From JAJFUG01 sp964473155 (GTDB lineage Bacteria; Gemmatimonadota; Glassbacteria; GWA2-58-10), in the NCBI GenBank assembly GCA_964473155.1, contig CAYYNT010000076.1:1-20007 (forward strand): a stretch of DNA of 20,007 nt, given 5' to 3'. The notes beneath the pieces were generated by a model, which was not told where the DNA came from, did not search any database, and saw only the letters and a program-made list of their open reading frames with translations. Positions 7,615-15,630 of this stretch are shown one piece after another. A program made the translations under genes and the position numbers. Every line of letters starts with the position of its first letter. Within the stretch, counting starts at the first letter, position 1.

Positions 7615-8478
7615 TCAGAAAGAGGATTTCAGTTTACCGCGCAAGCGCAGCATGGATTCAGTGTGTATCTGGCAGACCCGGCTTTCCGAAATCTGCATCA
7701 CTTCCCCGATCTCTTTCAGGGTCAACCCCTCGTAATAGTAAAGGGCCACCACAAGCTTTTCGCGCTCAGGAAGGTTGTTTATCCCGTCAACCAGTATCCT
7801 TTTCATTTCCTCGCGCTCAAGCTCCGTAACCGGGCCATGGCTGGAGGGGTCCTCGAGCACCTCTCCCAGCCGCACCGACTGGTCACCGTCCTCATAGACC
7901 GTGTCATTGATCGAGAGGAATGAAACCGGGCTGACCTCTTCGAGCATATTTCGGTACTCGGCAAGTCCCACACCGAGCCGCTCGGAGGCTTCCTGGTCGG
8001 TTGCTGGACGGCCCAGCTCAGTCTCCAGGCTGTGCAGCGCCTGCTCGATCTGACGCGATTTCTTGCGCACGCTTCGCGGGACCCAATCCAGGCTGCGAAG
8101 CCCGTCTATGATCGAGCCTTTAATACGCAGGGCCGCATACGAGGTGAACCGCACCTGCTTTTCCGGCTTGAAGTTTTCAATCGCATCGATCAGGCCCAGC
8201 ACTCCCAGGCTCTTGAGGTCGTCGACCTCCACTGAATGCGGGAGCGAAACAGCCAGGCGCTCGGAGATGTAGCTGATCAGGGAAAGGTTTGCCAGAAGGA
8301 TTTTCTCTTTGACCTTGGGATTCTGACTCTTCTGGTATTCGGCAACCAGTTTTTCGACCTGACGGTTACGGCGGGCGCGCTCCTCGGCCCTCTCCTCACG
8401 GACCACCCGGTAGGCCTCACGCACTTTTTCACGTTTGTGTTCTCTGATGCTGTCAACCGTCTGACTCTGCTTCTCCAT
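7615..8478 (-). CDS. fliA: RNA polymerase sigma factor for flagellar operons (sigma-28, FliA/WhiG family)
   Basis: A 287-residue sigma-70-family factor that directs RNA polymerase to late flagellar and chemotaxis promoters. Region 2 spans about 58-130 (NLSLISYISERLA, DDLKSLGVLGLIDAIENF, FTSYAALRIKGSIIDGLRSLDW); the WVPRS that follows is diagnostic of FliA. Region 3 covers about 135-190. Region 4 has its helix-turn-helix at about 250-275 (LTLKEIGEVMQISESRVCQIH). The N-terminal 45 residues are a charged coiled-coil-like extension (EERAEERARRNRQ), longer than in E. coli FliA. The ATG at 8478 has AAGGA five bases upstream. It is the last classical flagellar gene of the cluster. No flgM anti-sigma gene is visible in the window. 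Confidence 0.95.
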   Translation of the reverse strand: MEKQSQTVDSIREHKREKVREAYRVVREERAEERARRNRQVEKLVAEYQKSQNPKVKEKILLANLSLISYISERLAVSLPHSVEVDDLKSLGVLGLIDAIENFKPEKQVRFTSYAALRIKGSIIDGLRSLDWVPRSVRKKSRQIEQALHSLETELGRPATDQEASERLGVGLAEYRNMLEEVSPVSFLSINDTVYEDGDQSVRLGEVLEDPSSHGPVTELEREEMKRILVDGINNLPEREKLVVALYYYEGLTLKEIGEVMQISESRVCQIHTESMLRLRGKLKSSF

Positions 8479-8519
8479 ACTGTCCTTCCTGATTGCCTGA
8501 CGTCATAATTCAGTTGTGA

Positions 8520-8831
8520 TTATTCCTGCTCGCTCTCAATACTGACGGGAGTCTCATGCTCAAGGTTCTCACTTGCGGCCATTTCATGTCCTGCTCCGGC
8601 AGTTCCGCTTCCTGCATCCGCAGAGCGTTCGTATTCCGCTATGGTGTGCCTTTCAACGGAACTTACCAGACGCAACAGATACAAACGGACAAAAAAACCA
8701 AGCAGACTGAAAATAACTGTCACCAGCACCGAGCGAAACAAAGCAGTCAGGAACGGTATCCCGCTGACCACGCAAACCAGCAGCGACAGATACCCCAGAA
8801 GGAAAGCAAGTTTCAGGATGTTGAATTCCAT
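8520..8831 (-). CDS. Small two-helix membrane protein in the flhG position
   Basis: A 103-residue protein of unknown family. Two hydrophobic helices lie at about 7-27 (LAFLLGYLSLLVCVVSGI) and 32-55 (LTALFRSVLVTVIFSLLGFFVRLYLL). A charged, probably cytoplasmic tail rich in Gly, Ala and Glu follows. I prefer the ATG at 8831, preceded by GGGGCGGAAGGA. The in-frame GTG at 8846 has no ribosome site and would add five residues. It lies between flhF (58 bases upstream) and fliA (41 bases downstream). Many bacteria carry the MinD-like ATPase gene flhG here, but nothing in this protein resembles an ATPase. Position suggests co-transcription with the flagellar operon; function is unknown. Confidence 0.7.
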   Translation of the reverse strand: MEFNILKLAFLLGYLSLLVCVVSGIPFLTALFRSVLVTVIFSLLGFFVRLYLLRLVSSVERHTIAEYERSADAGSGTAGAGHEMAASENLEHETPVSIESEQE

Positions 8832-8889
8832 TTCCTTCCGCCCCACGGAAAAATCTGCACTTCAAGGCGCATCATGCGCCGATGAAAGG

Positions 8890-10161
8890 TCAGATGATGT
8901 TTTTAACCACCAGTCGCGCGATCTTTCCCGCATCGGCCGGCTCGATATCCTCCGGGACTTCCTGACCGAAAGTCACGTAGCTGAGAGGCAGACCTGAACT
9001 CTGTACCACCGGGATAATCGAGCCGAAAGTCAGTGTCTCGTCGAATTTGGTAAAAAGAAGCCGCTCACGTTGTTTCATCCGGAAACGCTTGATTGTCCCC
9101 TTGAGGTCACGCGGTTTGGTGGTGATCGAAAGAGTCAGGTGCACCTCATCCGGGTTGGCCGCATCAAGAAACGCGCGCAGGTCATCGATCAGACGGTCGT
9201 TATACTGGCTGGTCCCGGCCGTGTCGATCAGGATAACGTCCTTGTCCCGATGCTTTTCCACGGCACGGGAAATATCACGCGGACTGTGGGCCACTTCCAT
9301 CGGGATGTCCGCAATCTCGCTGAAAGCCCCCAGTTGCTGGGCCGCCGCCACGCGGTATGTGTCGGTGGTGATCAGCGCAACCCGGCAGCCTCCGTAGAAC
9401 CGCTTGTTGGTGGCCAGTTTCGCCAGGCTGGTGGTTTTCCCCACTCCGGTAGGACCGATAAAAGCGATGACCAGCGGTTCGCCCGGACGGACCGGTGTGG
9501 GCGGAGTGGTCTTTATCAGGGCGGTCAATTCATCGACCAGGTACTTTTCGACAAACTCGCGGTCCGAGTACTGTTTTTCGCTGAACTGACCGTACAGACG
9601 CTGGATCAGGTTCACTGCCACTGTTTCATCCAGTTCGCTGTCCACCAGACGGCGGTATATGTCCTTAAGTGCGGGGGGAAGCGCCGGCATGCGCTGATAG
9701 CGTATCTGCTCGGCCATTTCGCCCATCGTGTTCCTTATGTCCTCCAGCTCGCGCTTGAGCAGGCGCATCGAGGAACCCTCCCAGCCTCCCGCGGATGTCG
9801 TGGCGCGCGAGGCGGGCGCTTTGGGTGAAGAATCCATCGGGTCCGGCAACGGACTCTCACGCAGAAGGTCCCTGAATTCCGGCGCCGGCTGATCGGCCAC
9901 GGCGCCCGAGTCGCCTACCGTGTAGGAAACCCGCGCGTTGGTCCTGGCAGACCGTCTGGCATTCCTGGCGCCTGACGGCGCGGCGGCCACATTTTCCTCG
10001 TTTGTGGCGGTCAGTTCCACCATGTCGCGGCCCAGAAAATCGAGCATCCCTCCGCGGCCTATCTTGCGCGAACCCAGTATGACCGCGCTGTCGCCGAGGT
10101 CCTTCTTCATCTTTTCCAGGGCTTCCTTCATCGTGGGGGCAACGTACTTTTTTACTTTCAT
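8890..10161 (-). CDS. flhF: Flagellar SRP-family GTPase FlhF
   Basis: A 423-residue GTPase of the SRP/FtsY family that sets where flagella are built, usually at the pole, and supports early basal-body assembly. The N-terminal B domain begins MKVKKYVAPTMKEALEKMKK, typical of FlhF. A low-complexity linker spans about 55-130. The N domain is at about 135-225 and the G domain at about 228-423. Visible GTPase motifs are G1 GPTGVGKT (236-243), DTYRVAAAQQL (267-277), G3 DTAG (313-316) and G4 TKFDE (371-375). Its ATG overlaps the flhA stop as ATGA, with AGGG eight bases upstream, so it is translationally coupled to flhA. Its usual partner FlhG, which stimulates FlhF GTP hydrolysis, is not encoded in the window. 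Confidence 0.96.
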   Translation of the reverse strand: MKVKKYVAPTMKEALEKMKKDLGDSAVILGSRKIGRGGMLDFLGRDMVELTATNEENVAAAPSGARNARRSARTNARVSYTVGDSGAVADQPAPEFRDLLRESPLPDPMDSSPKAPASRATTSAGGWEGSSMRLLKRELEDIRNTMGEMAEQIRYQRMPALPPALKDIYRRLVDSELDETVAVNLIQRLYGQFSEKQYSDREFVEKYLVDELTALIKTTPPTPVRPGEPLVIAFIGPTGVGKTTSLAKLATNKRFYGGCRVALITTDTYRVAAAQQLGAFSEIADIPMEVAHSPRDISRAVEKHRDKDVILIDTAGTSQYNDRLIDDLRAFLDAANPDEVHLTLSITTKPRDLKGTIKRFRMKQRERLLFTKFDETLTFGSIIPVVQSSGLPLSYVTFGQEVPEDIEPADAGKIARLVVKNII

Positions 10162-12251
10162 CGGACAGACCCTGCCATTTCAGGCTGAATTGTGCCGTAG
10201 GAAACAATTTCCGCTGTCTGTGGCAGTTCCGCGTAGGAAATCACCACCAGGTTCGGGAACACCGGCTCGACCAGCCGCTTGAAGTAATGGCGGATAGTGG
10301 GCGAGCAGACCAGCAGCGGCTGAAGACCCTCGTTGCTCATGGCCTCGACTTTCTGTTTCAGGCCGGAGGTCAACATCTCTATATACCTGGGAGGCATAGC
10401 AAGAGGCGTGCCTTTCCCCACGCTCGACTGCACAGTGTCGATTATAGTCTTCTCGACATCCGGGCTGAGAGTGATCGCGGTGACTTTGCCCTCCTGATCC
10501 CGGTACTGGTTGAAAATGGTGCGGTTGAGCGAATGCCTCACATATTCGGTCAGGGTGTTCAGGTCCTTCGTCTGGTGCGCGTAATCGGACAGCGCTTCCA
10601 GGATAGTGACCATATCGCGCACCGGAACGCGCTCGCGCAGAAGGTTCTGCAGCACTTTCTGTATCGAACCGACCGAAAGAACGTTTGGCACCAGCTCGTC
10701 TATCAGGGTGGCGTGCTCTTTCTTTACATTGTTTATCAGGGTCTGCACGTCCTGACGGCTCAGAATCTCATACGCATGGCGTTTCAGTATTTCCATCAGG
10801 TGCGTCGCCAGCACGGCCGGGCTTTCCACCACGGTGTAACCGTTCATCTCGGCCTGCTCTTTCTGCTGTTCCGCGATCCAGAGAGCGGGCAGTCCGAAAG
10901 CCGGCTCCACCGTATCTATACCCTGTATCCGTTTTTCCACTGTCCCCGGGTCGAGAGCCATATAGCTGCCGACCATCACCTCGCCGCGGGCCACCTCGAT
11001 GCCTCTTATCTTTATCACATATTCCGTGCTCTTGAGCTGGATGTTGTCGCGGATGCGGATAGGCGGGACAATCATTCCCAGTTCGAGCGCGCACTGTTTC
11101 CGTATCTCGGTGACACGGGCCAGAAGGTCTCCTCCCTGCTCCACATCCACCAGCGGGATAAGACCGTATCCGATCTCCAGTTCCAGCGGATCGACCTGAA
11201 GGTACTCCTCGATCTGGGCCTTGACATCCTTCTTCTCGTCCTTGACCGGCTCTTCCTCTTCCTGCGGGGACTCCTTCGCTGCCAACTGTTTGCGCGCGCC
11301 CAGGCCCATCAGGCCGACAATGCCGGCCATCACCATGAACGGGAATGTCGGCAGGCCGGGGGTGAAAGCAAAGAAGAGCAGCACGACCGCGGTGATGTAC
11401 AGCGCCCGCGGCTTGGCCATAAGCTGATTCTGGATATCGATTCCCAGTTGGCTCTCGCTGGAGGCGCGGGTGATTATGACGCCCGCGGCGGTGGAGATGA
11501 CCAGGGCCGGTATCTGGCTCACCAGGCCATCGCCCACGGTCAGCAGCGTGTATGTCCTGAGCGCGTCGCTGAAAGTCATACCGCGCTGGGCCACGCCGAT
11601 CACGAAACCGCCCAGGATATTGATGAACGTGATGAGCAGGGCGGCGATAGCATCGCCGCGCACGAACTTGGCCGCGCCGTCCATGGCCCCGTAGAACTCG
11701 GCCTCGCGGTCGATCTTTTCACGGCGGGCCTTGGCCTGGCGCTCGTCTATCAGGCCGTTGTTCAGGTCTGCGTCGATCGCCATCTGCTTGCCGGGCATCT
11801 TGTCCAGGGTGAAACGGGCCGCCACCTCGGCGATACGCCCGGCGCCCTTGGTCAGAACGACAAAGTTGATAATCACAAGGATGGCGAAAATGATTATTCC
11901 GACCACATAGTTGCCGCCCACCACGAAATTGCCGAACGCCTCGATCACCCGTCCGGCGTATCCCTCGCTCAGGATCAGGCGCGTGGATGCCACGTTCAGA
12001 GACAGACGGAACAGCGTGACCAGCAGCAGCAGGCCCGGAAACACAGAAAGCTGAAGCGGTTCGGTAGTGTAAAGCACGACCACCAGAATCATCAGACCGA
12101 TCGAGATGTCCAGGGTCAGCATCAGGTCCATGACAATGGGTGGCATGGGGACGATCATCACCACCAGGATGAGAATCAGTCCCACGGCCAGCATGATATC
12201 GCTGTACCTGGAGAAACTGAAACCGCTGTCCTTTTTGATTCCGTTCGCCAC
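10158..12251 (-). CDS. flhA: Flagellar type III export apparatus protein FlhA
   Basis: A 697-residue inner-membrane protein forming the nonameric export ring of the flagellar secretion system. Membrane helices fill about residues 17-310. The conserved cytoplasmic loop (FHIPEP region) is at about 139-205 with RIAEVAARFTLDKMPGKQM and FYGAMDGAAKFVRGDAIA. The cytoplasmic FlhA-C domain follows a charged linker at about 320-350 and contains the RIRDN and HLMEILKRHAYEILSRQDVQ segments. Length is normal for the family. The start is GTG, supported by GGAG seven bases upstream. It overlaps flhF by four bases. The 101-base gap before it from flhB contains a 24-base perfect palindrome. Confidence 0.97.
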   Translation of the reverse strand: MANGIKKDSGFSFSRYSDIMLAVGLILILVVMIVPMPPIVMDLMLTLDISIGLMILVVVLYTTEPLQLSVFPGLLLLVTLFRLSLNVASTRLILSEGYAGRVIEAFGNFVVGGNYVVGIIIFAILVIINFVVLTKGAGRIAEVAARFTLDKMPGKQMAIDADLNNGLIDERQAKARREKIDREAEFYGAMDGAAKFVRGDAIAALLITFINILGGFVIGVAQRGMTFSDALRTYTLLTVGDGLVSQIPALVISTAAGVIITRASSESQLGIDIQNQLMAKPRALYITAVVLLFFAFTPGLPTFPFMVMAGIVGLMGLGARKQLAAKESPQEEEEPVKDEKKDVKAQIEEYLQVDPLELEIGYGLIPLVDVEQGGDLLARVTEIRKQCALELGMIVPPIRIRDNIQLKSTEYVIKIRGIEVARGEVMVGSYMALDPGTVEKRIQGIDTVEPAFGLPALWIAEQQKEQAEMNGYTVVESPAVLATHLMEILKRHAYEILSRQDVQTLINNVKKEHATLIDELVPNVLSVGSIQKVLQNLLRERVPVRDMVTILEALSDYAHQTKDLNTLTEYVRHSLNRTIFNQYRDQEGKVTAITLSPDVEKTIIDTVQSSVGKGTPLAMPPRYIEMLTSGLKQKVEAMSNEGLQPLLVCSPTIRHYFKRLVEPVFPNLVVISYAELPQTAEIVSYGTIQPEMAGSVR

Positions 12252-12294
12252 CGAGATTCTCCGTCCGGAAAAGCTTTACCTGTTTACCGGCCGG

Positions 12295-12318
12295 AGGGGC
12301 AATTCATGAATTGCCCCT
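12295..12318. repeat. 24-base perfect palindrome between flhB and flhA
   Basis: The two 12-base arms, starting AGGGGCAATTCA, are exact reverse complements with no spacer, centred between 12306 and 12307. Palindromes of this AGGGGC...GCCCCT type are commonly dispersed in intergenic DNA of many bacteria, so a REP-like mobile or dispersed element is the simplest reading. In RNA it would form a stem-loop inside the flhB-flhA message. There is no T-tract, so it is not an intrinsic terminator. Confidence 0.8.
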
Positions 12319-12352
12319 ACCGTTTCGCATACACGAGGATTCATTCCGCCTT

Positions 12353-13429
12353 TCAGGCGATCTTTTTCTTTTTCAGGCGGTAGACATAAGCCAGCACCTG
12401 GGCGACAGCCTTGTACAGGTCAGCCGGGACCTCCTGTCCCACCTCGACTGTCTTGAAAAGCGCCTGGGCCAGGGGCTTGTTCTCAATCACCGGGATGTCG
12501 TTCGCCCTGGCGATCTCCTTTATCTTCTCGGCCACCAGACGCGCGCCCTTGGCCAGCACTATCGGGGCGCGCATTGTCGCAATGTCGTATTTCAGGGCCA
12601 CGGCCAGGTGGGTCGGGTTGGTCACCACTACATCCGCCTCCTTGACATCCGCCATCATGCGCTTGCGCGCCATCTCCATCTGGATCGAGCGGATACGGCT
12701 CTTGACCGCCGGGTCTCCTTCCTGCTGTTTGCGCTCCTCTTTGACTTCCTGACGGCTCATGCGCAGTTTCTTGCGCTGGTCGTAACGCTGCCAGATGTAA
12801 TCCAGCACGGCCATCGCCAGGATCAGCAGGGCGATCCGCAGGCTGAGCTTGAAAATCTGGGCCATCATATAGAGGAATATCTGGCCGGCTTCCTTGTCCA
12901 GCAGCGGGATGTAGTCGTCAAACATCCCGCGGATGGTCCAGGCGGCCAGCCCGGCCACCACGACCACCTTCAGCAGGCTCTTGACCAGCTCGACAAGGGT
13001 GCGGCTGGAGAAAAACGCCCGCTGGATTCCTTTCAGCGGGTTCATCTTGCTGAACTTGGGCATCAGCGGCTTGAACGTGAAATTCGCTCCCGACTGGGCC
13101 ACGCCGCTCAGGATTCCCACGGCCATGACCAGGGCGAAAATCGGCGCCATCAGCTTGAGGCAGAATATCAGAGCGTCGCTGGCGAACCCCGGCAGGCTGA
13201 GACCGGTCAGCTCTATCTCCGGAGCGTGGCCGAACAGGAAGCGGCTGGCCAGGCCCATCTGCTCCCACATCTTCCAGCCGATGAAATAGAGCGCGGTTAT
13301 CCCGGCCAGCAGCACCATCGCGCTGGAAAGCTCGGCCGACCGGGGTACGTTGCCTTCCTCCCGGGCGTCATCCAGCCGTTTTTGGCTGGGGTCCTCTGTC
13401 TTTTCCTGAAAGCCCTGTTCCTCGGCCAT
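12353..13429 (-). CDS. flhB: Flagellar type III export switch protein FlhB
   Basis: A 358-residue inner-membrane export-gate protein that controls the substrate switch from rod/hook to filament proteins. The N-terminus carries the family signature (EKTEDPSQKRLDDAREEGNVPRS, residues 9-31). Four membrane segments lie at about 34-54, 85-110, 148-170 and 188-212. The cytoplasmic domain has the self-cleavage motif NPTH at 271-274 (VVVTNPTHLAVALKYD), cut between Asn271 and Pro272 in the family. The C-terminus ends in a basic run (RLKKKKIA). Its ATG has AAGG four bases upstream and lies six bases after the fliR stop. Confidence 0.97.
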   Translation of the reverse strand: MAEEQGFQEKTEDPSQKRLDDAREEGNVPRSAELSSAMVLLAGITALYFIGWKMWEQMGLASRFLFGHAPEIELTGLSLPGFASDALIFCLKLMAPIFALVMAVGILSGVAQSGANFTFKPLMPKFSKMNPLKGIQRAFFSSRTLVELVKSLLKVVVVAGLAAWTIRGMFDDYIPLLDKEAGQIFLYMMAQIFKLSLRIALLILAMAVLDYIWQRYDQRKKLRMSRQEVKEERKQQEGDPAVKSRIRSIQMEMARKRMMADVKEADVVVTNPTHLAVALKYDIATMRAPIVLAKGARLVAEKIKEIARANDIPVIENKPLAQALFKTVEVGQEVPADLYKAVAQVLAYVYRLKKKKIA

Positions 13430-13435
13430 TCTGCC

Positions 13436-14224
13436 TTATCCCATGCCCATCAGCCGGATAGCGATCATGAAGTCGTTTTCCATCCTGCCGACCAGCTTGC
13501 CGAAAACGAACGCGAAAAACGGAAGGCTGAGCCCCAGAAGGATCAGGCCCAGACCGACTTTGACCGGAAAACCGATGATAAAAACATTGATCTGCGGCGC
13601 GACCCGGGCGATAAACCCGAGGGCCACATCCGCCATCAGCATCGCCACCAGTATCGGAGCGCCCATTTTCAGCGCGATCACGAACACCTCGCCGCTCATC
13701 CGGATCAGCTCGCCGGGAAGCCGTGGATTCATTATCACCCCGCCCAGCGGGATCACGTGGAAACTCGCCGCCATGGACTTGAACAGAAAATGGTCCCAGA
13801 ACATGCTCAGGTAGATCAGAATTGCCAGAAGGTTCTGCATCGAGCCGATCACCGATACCTGCTCCTCGCTCATCGGATCGATGATATTTCCGATCCCCAG
13901 GCCCATCTGGTACCCGAGCAGATCACCCGCAAATTGTATTCCAGTAAACAGCAGCGAGGCGATGTAGCCGAAAAGGAAACCCACCAGCAGCTCTTTCGCC
14001 ACGATCAGAACGTAGGGGACCAGGGCCTCCGGCAGCACCACGCCCGAGATGTCGAGAGTGGGGACAATCACCATGGTTATCACCAGGGCCAGCCCGATCC
14101 TGACCAGACGGGGCACGTTTTCCGAGCCGAAAAACGGGAGCATGAAAATCACTGCGCTCACCCGGAAAAAGATGATCGAGTAGATTTCTATCTGTCTCAG
14201 GGTTATGTCGGCGACAGGCAGCAT
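13436..14224 (-). CDS. fliR: Flagellar export gate protein FliR
   Basis: A 262-residue, six-helix inner-membrane protein. With FliP5-FliQ4 it forms the export-gate core. It begins MLPVADITLRQIEIYSIIFFRVSAV, which matches the usual FliR start and length. I place the start at the ATG at 14224, with AAAGGA 12 bases upstream. The open frame continues to a TTG at 14281, but that has no ribosome site and would add 19 atypical residues. The RXG-type PLGGVI and LLGLSLPFFAFVFG segments near the C-terminus fit the family. It is six bases from flhB. Confidence 0.94.
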   Translation of the reverse strand: MLPVADITLRQIEIYSIIFFRVSAVIFMLPFFGSENVPRLVRIGLALVITMVIVPTLDISGVVLPEALVPYVLIVAKELLVGFLFGYIASLLFTGIQFAGDLLGYQMGLGIGNIIDPMSEEQVSVIGSMQNLLAILIYLSMFWDHFLFKSMAASFHVIPLGGVIMNPRLPGELIRMSGEVFVIALKMGAPILVAMLMADVALGFIARVAPQINVFIIGFPVKVGLGLILLGLSLPFFAFVFGKLVGRMENDFMIAIRLMGMG

Positions 14225-14382
14225 CGAACCGGACTGTCCTTTCGGGCTTTCTTCCTGGACGGGTAACGGGCGGTGCGGCAACAGTTGCCCGTGCCCGCCT
14301 CACGCAATCCCTTAAATTTACTCGACCTTGCATCCAGCCTTGCCCGGCGGCAGGATATTTTTGCCGGGCTGGTAATCCCCGT

Positions 14383-14652
14383 CTACTGGATGTAGTTGGG
14401 GATGTTGGTGAGCAGGTCGGTGGTGAACGTGAGCAGGGTGTTCATCATCCAGGGAAAGAACAGGATGAGCGCCGCGGCCACGGCCAGAATCTTGGGAATG
14501 AACGTCAGGGTCTGCTCCTGGATCGAGGTGGCGGTCTGAAGGATGCTGATCGCCACGCCGACCACCAGGCCGGCCAGGAGCATGGGCGCGGCGACCAGCG
14601 TCGCGGTGAAAAACACCTCGCGCCCCAGGTTGATCACGAACTGCTGAGTCAA
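14383..14652 (-). CDS. fliQ: Flagellar export gate protein FliQ
   Basis: An 89-residue protein with two membrane helices (about 15-38 and 52-75), the normal length for FliQ. The segment LVVGVAISILQTATSIQEQTLTFIPK (starting near residue 29) is the diagnostic core. The start codon is TTG, with a GGAGG Shine-Dalgarno six bases upstream, so the non-ATG start is well supported. It lies 16 bases after fliP. The gap of about 158 bases to fliR is long for this operon and contains an inverted repeat (14342-14348 with 14363-14369) of no clear role. Confidence 0.95.
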   Translation of the reverse strand: MTQQFVINLGREVFFTATLVAAPMLLAGLVVGVAISILQTATSIQEQTLTFIPKILAVAAALILFFPWMMNTLLTFTTDLLTNIPNYIQ

Positions 14653-14668
14653 CTTCTACCTCCGTGTG

Positions 14669-15493
14669 TCAGTTGAAACTTCGTATCAGGCTGCTCACCA
14701 GCAGGTACCAGCCGTCCACCATCACGAACAGCAGCACCTTGAACGGCAATGAAATGATAATCGGCGGCAGCATCATCATGCCCATGGACAGCAGCACGCT
14801 GGAAACGATCATGTCGATCATGATAAAGGGCAGATAGATCAGAAAACCGATCTGGAACGCGATCCGCAGCTCACTGATGATGAACGCCGGGATCAGGGTC
14901 AGGGTGGGTATCTCGTCCGCGGACTTCGGCTTGTCCATCTTGCTCAGGAACACGAACAGCGAGAGGTCTTTCTCGCGCACCTGCTTGAGCATGAAAGTGC
15001 GGATGGGCTTGAGTCCCCGGTCGAACGCCTCGGCCTGAACGATCTCGTGGCGGAGGTAGGGCTGGAGGGCGCGGTCGTTGATCTCGGTCCAGACAGGCAT
15101 CATGATGTAGAACGTGAGGAACAGGGCCAGGCCGATCAGGAGCTGGTTGGGCGGCATGCCCTGCGTGCCCAGGGCCTGGCGCAGGAAATGGAACACCACC
15201 ACTATCCGGGTGAAACAGGTCATCATGATCAGGATCGAGGGGGCGAGCGAAAGCAGGGTCATCAGGAACAGGATCTGGAGCGTGATCGCCAGGTCCTGCG
15301 GGTTCTGGCTCTGGCCCACTCCCACGTTCACGCTGGGGAAAATGAACGGCGTGCCTCCGCCGGGGGCGGCAGCCGGGGCCTGGGCCTGGGCCGCGCCGGT
15401 CAGGCAGACCACCAGGCCCAGGACTATCATCCCGGCCCAGGCGCTCCAACGCACCCTGCGCAGCCAGCCAAGCTTGCGGACAATCTTTGACAA
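14669..15493 (-). CDS. fliP: Flagellar export gate protein FliP
   Basis: A 274-residue membrane protein. Five copies form the export-gate pore with FliQ and FliR. A cleavable signal peptide occupies about 1-39 (MIVLGLVVCLTGAAQAQA), as in other FliP. The mature domain shows the family signatures TRIVVVFHFLRQALGTQGMPPNQ and FIISELRIAFQIGFLIYLPF, and the C-terminal MGMMMLPP. The start is TTG at 15493, set by GGAGAG seven bases upstream. An in-frame TTG at 15526 has no ribosome site. A sigma-54 promoter lies just upstream, so this is probably the first gene of the flagellar operon. Upstream partners such as fliO, fliN and fliM are not present, and an AbiE toxin-antitoxin pair occupies that side. 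The promoter, leader and first 40 codons recur in a second copy at 17.7-17.85 kb. Confidence 0.96.
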   Translation of the reverse strand: MSKIVRKLGWLRRVRWSAWAGMIVLGLVVCLTGAAQAQAPAAAPGGGTPFIFPSVNVGVGQSQNPQDLAITLQILFLMTLLSLAPSILIMMTCFTRIVVVFHFLRQALGTQGMPPNQLLIGLALFLTFYIMMPVWTEINDRALQPYLRHEIVQAEAFDRGLKPIRTFMLKQVREKDLSLFVFLSKMDKPKSADEIPTLTLIPAFIISELRIAFQIGFLIYLPFIMIDMIVSSVLLSMGMMMLPPIIISLPFKVLLFVMVDGWYLLVSSLIRSFN

Positions 15494-15569
15494 GTCGTGT
15501 CTCTCCGGTGAAAAAAGGGGAATCAAAAGGTTTGTTCACCGGGGATTGCAAATCGCGTGCCGGGAGGGG
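15368..15569. repeat. Direct repeat copy A: fliP promoter, leader and signal peptide
   Basis: This 202-base stretch matches 17654-17849 in the same orientation, with nine substitutions and one 6-base indel (a tandem CCTGGG unit), about 95 percent identity by hand alignment. It holds the sigma-54 site, the leader, the TTG start and the signal-peptide codons of the intact fliP. The two copies bracket the AbiE genes and the MutS tail. Confidence 0.92.
15547..15562 (-). promoter_or_regulatory. Sigma-54 (-24/-12) promoter of the fliP operon
   Basis: The minus-strand sequence CGGCACGCGATTTGCA matches the RpoN consensus TGGCACG-N4-TTGCW except at the first base. Predicted transcription starts near 15536, giving a leader of about 43 bases to the TTG. 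The site is identical in the second repeat copy at 17827-17842, although other bases there have diverged. Confidence 0.75.
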
Positions 15570-15630
15570 GGAGCGAGAGGGATGACAGGTTCTACAATAA
15601 TCTATATTGATTTTTGAGAGCAATGTATGT

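Noticed and set aside
10287..14266. Two very long plus-strand open frames (about 698 and 651 codons) opposite flhA, flhB and fliR
   Set aside because: They are antisense to highly conserved flagellar genes, have His/Gln/Arg/Asp-rich composition typical of mirror frames of membrane proteins, and show no motifs.
14225..14281. TTG-started extension of FliR
   Set aside because: No ribosome site, and the 19 extra residues do not resemble FliR N-termini; the ATG at 14224 gives the normal length.
15505..15542. Inverted repeat CCGGTGAA...TTCACCGG that could hide the fliP Shine-Dalgarno in an RNA hairpin
   Set aside because: The predicted sigma-54 transcript starts near 15536, inside the 5' arm, so most of that arm would be absent from the RNA. 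It is kept in both repeat copies (17785-17822), but there is too little evidence to call it a regulator.
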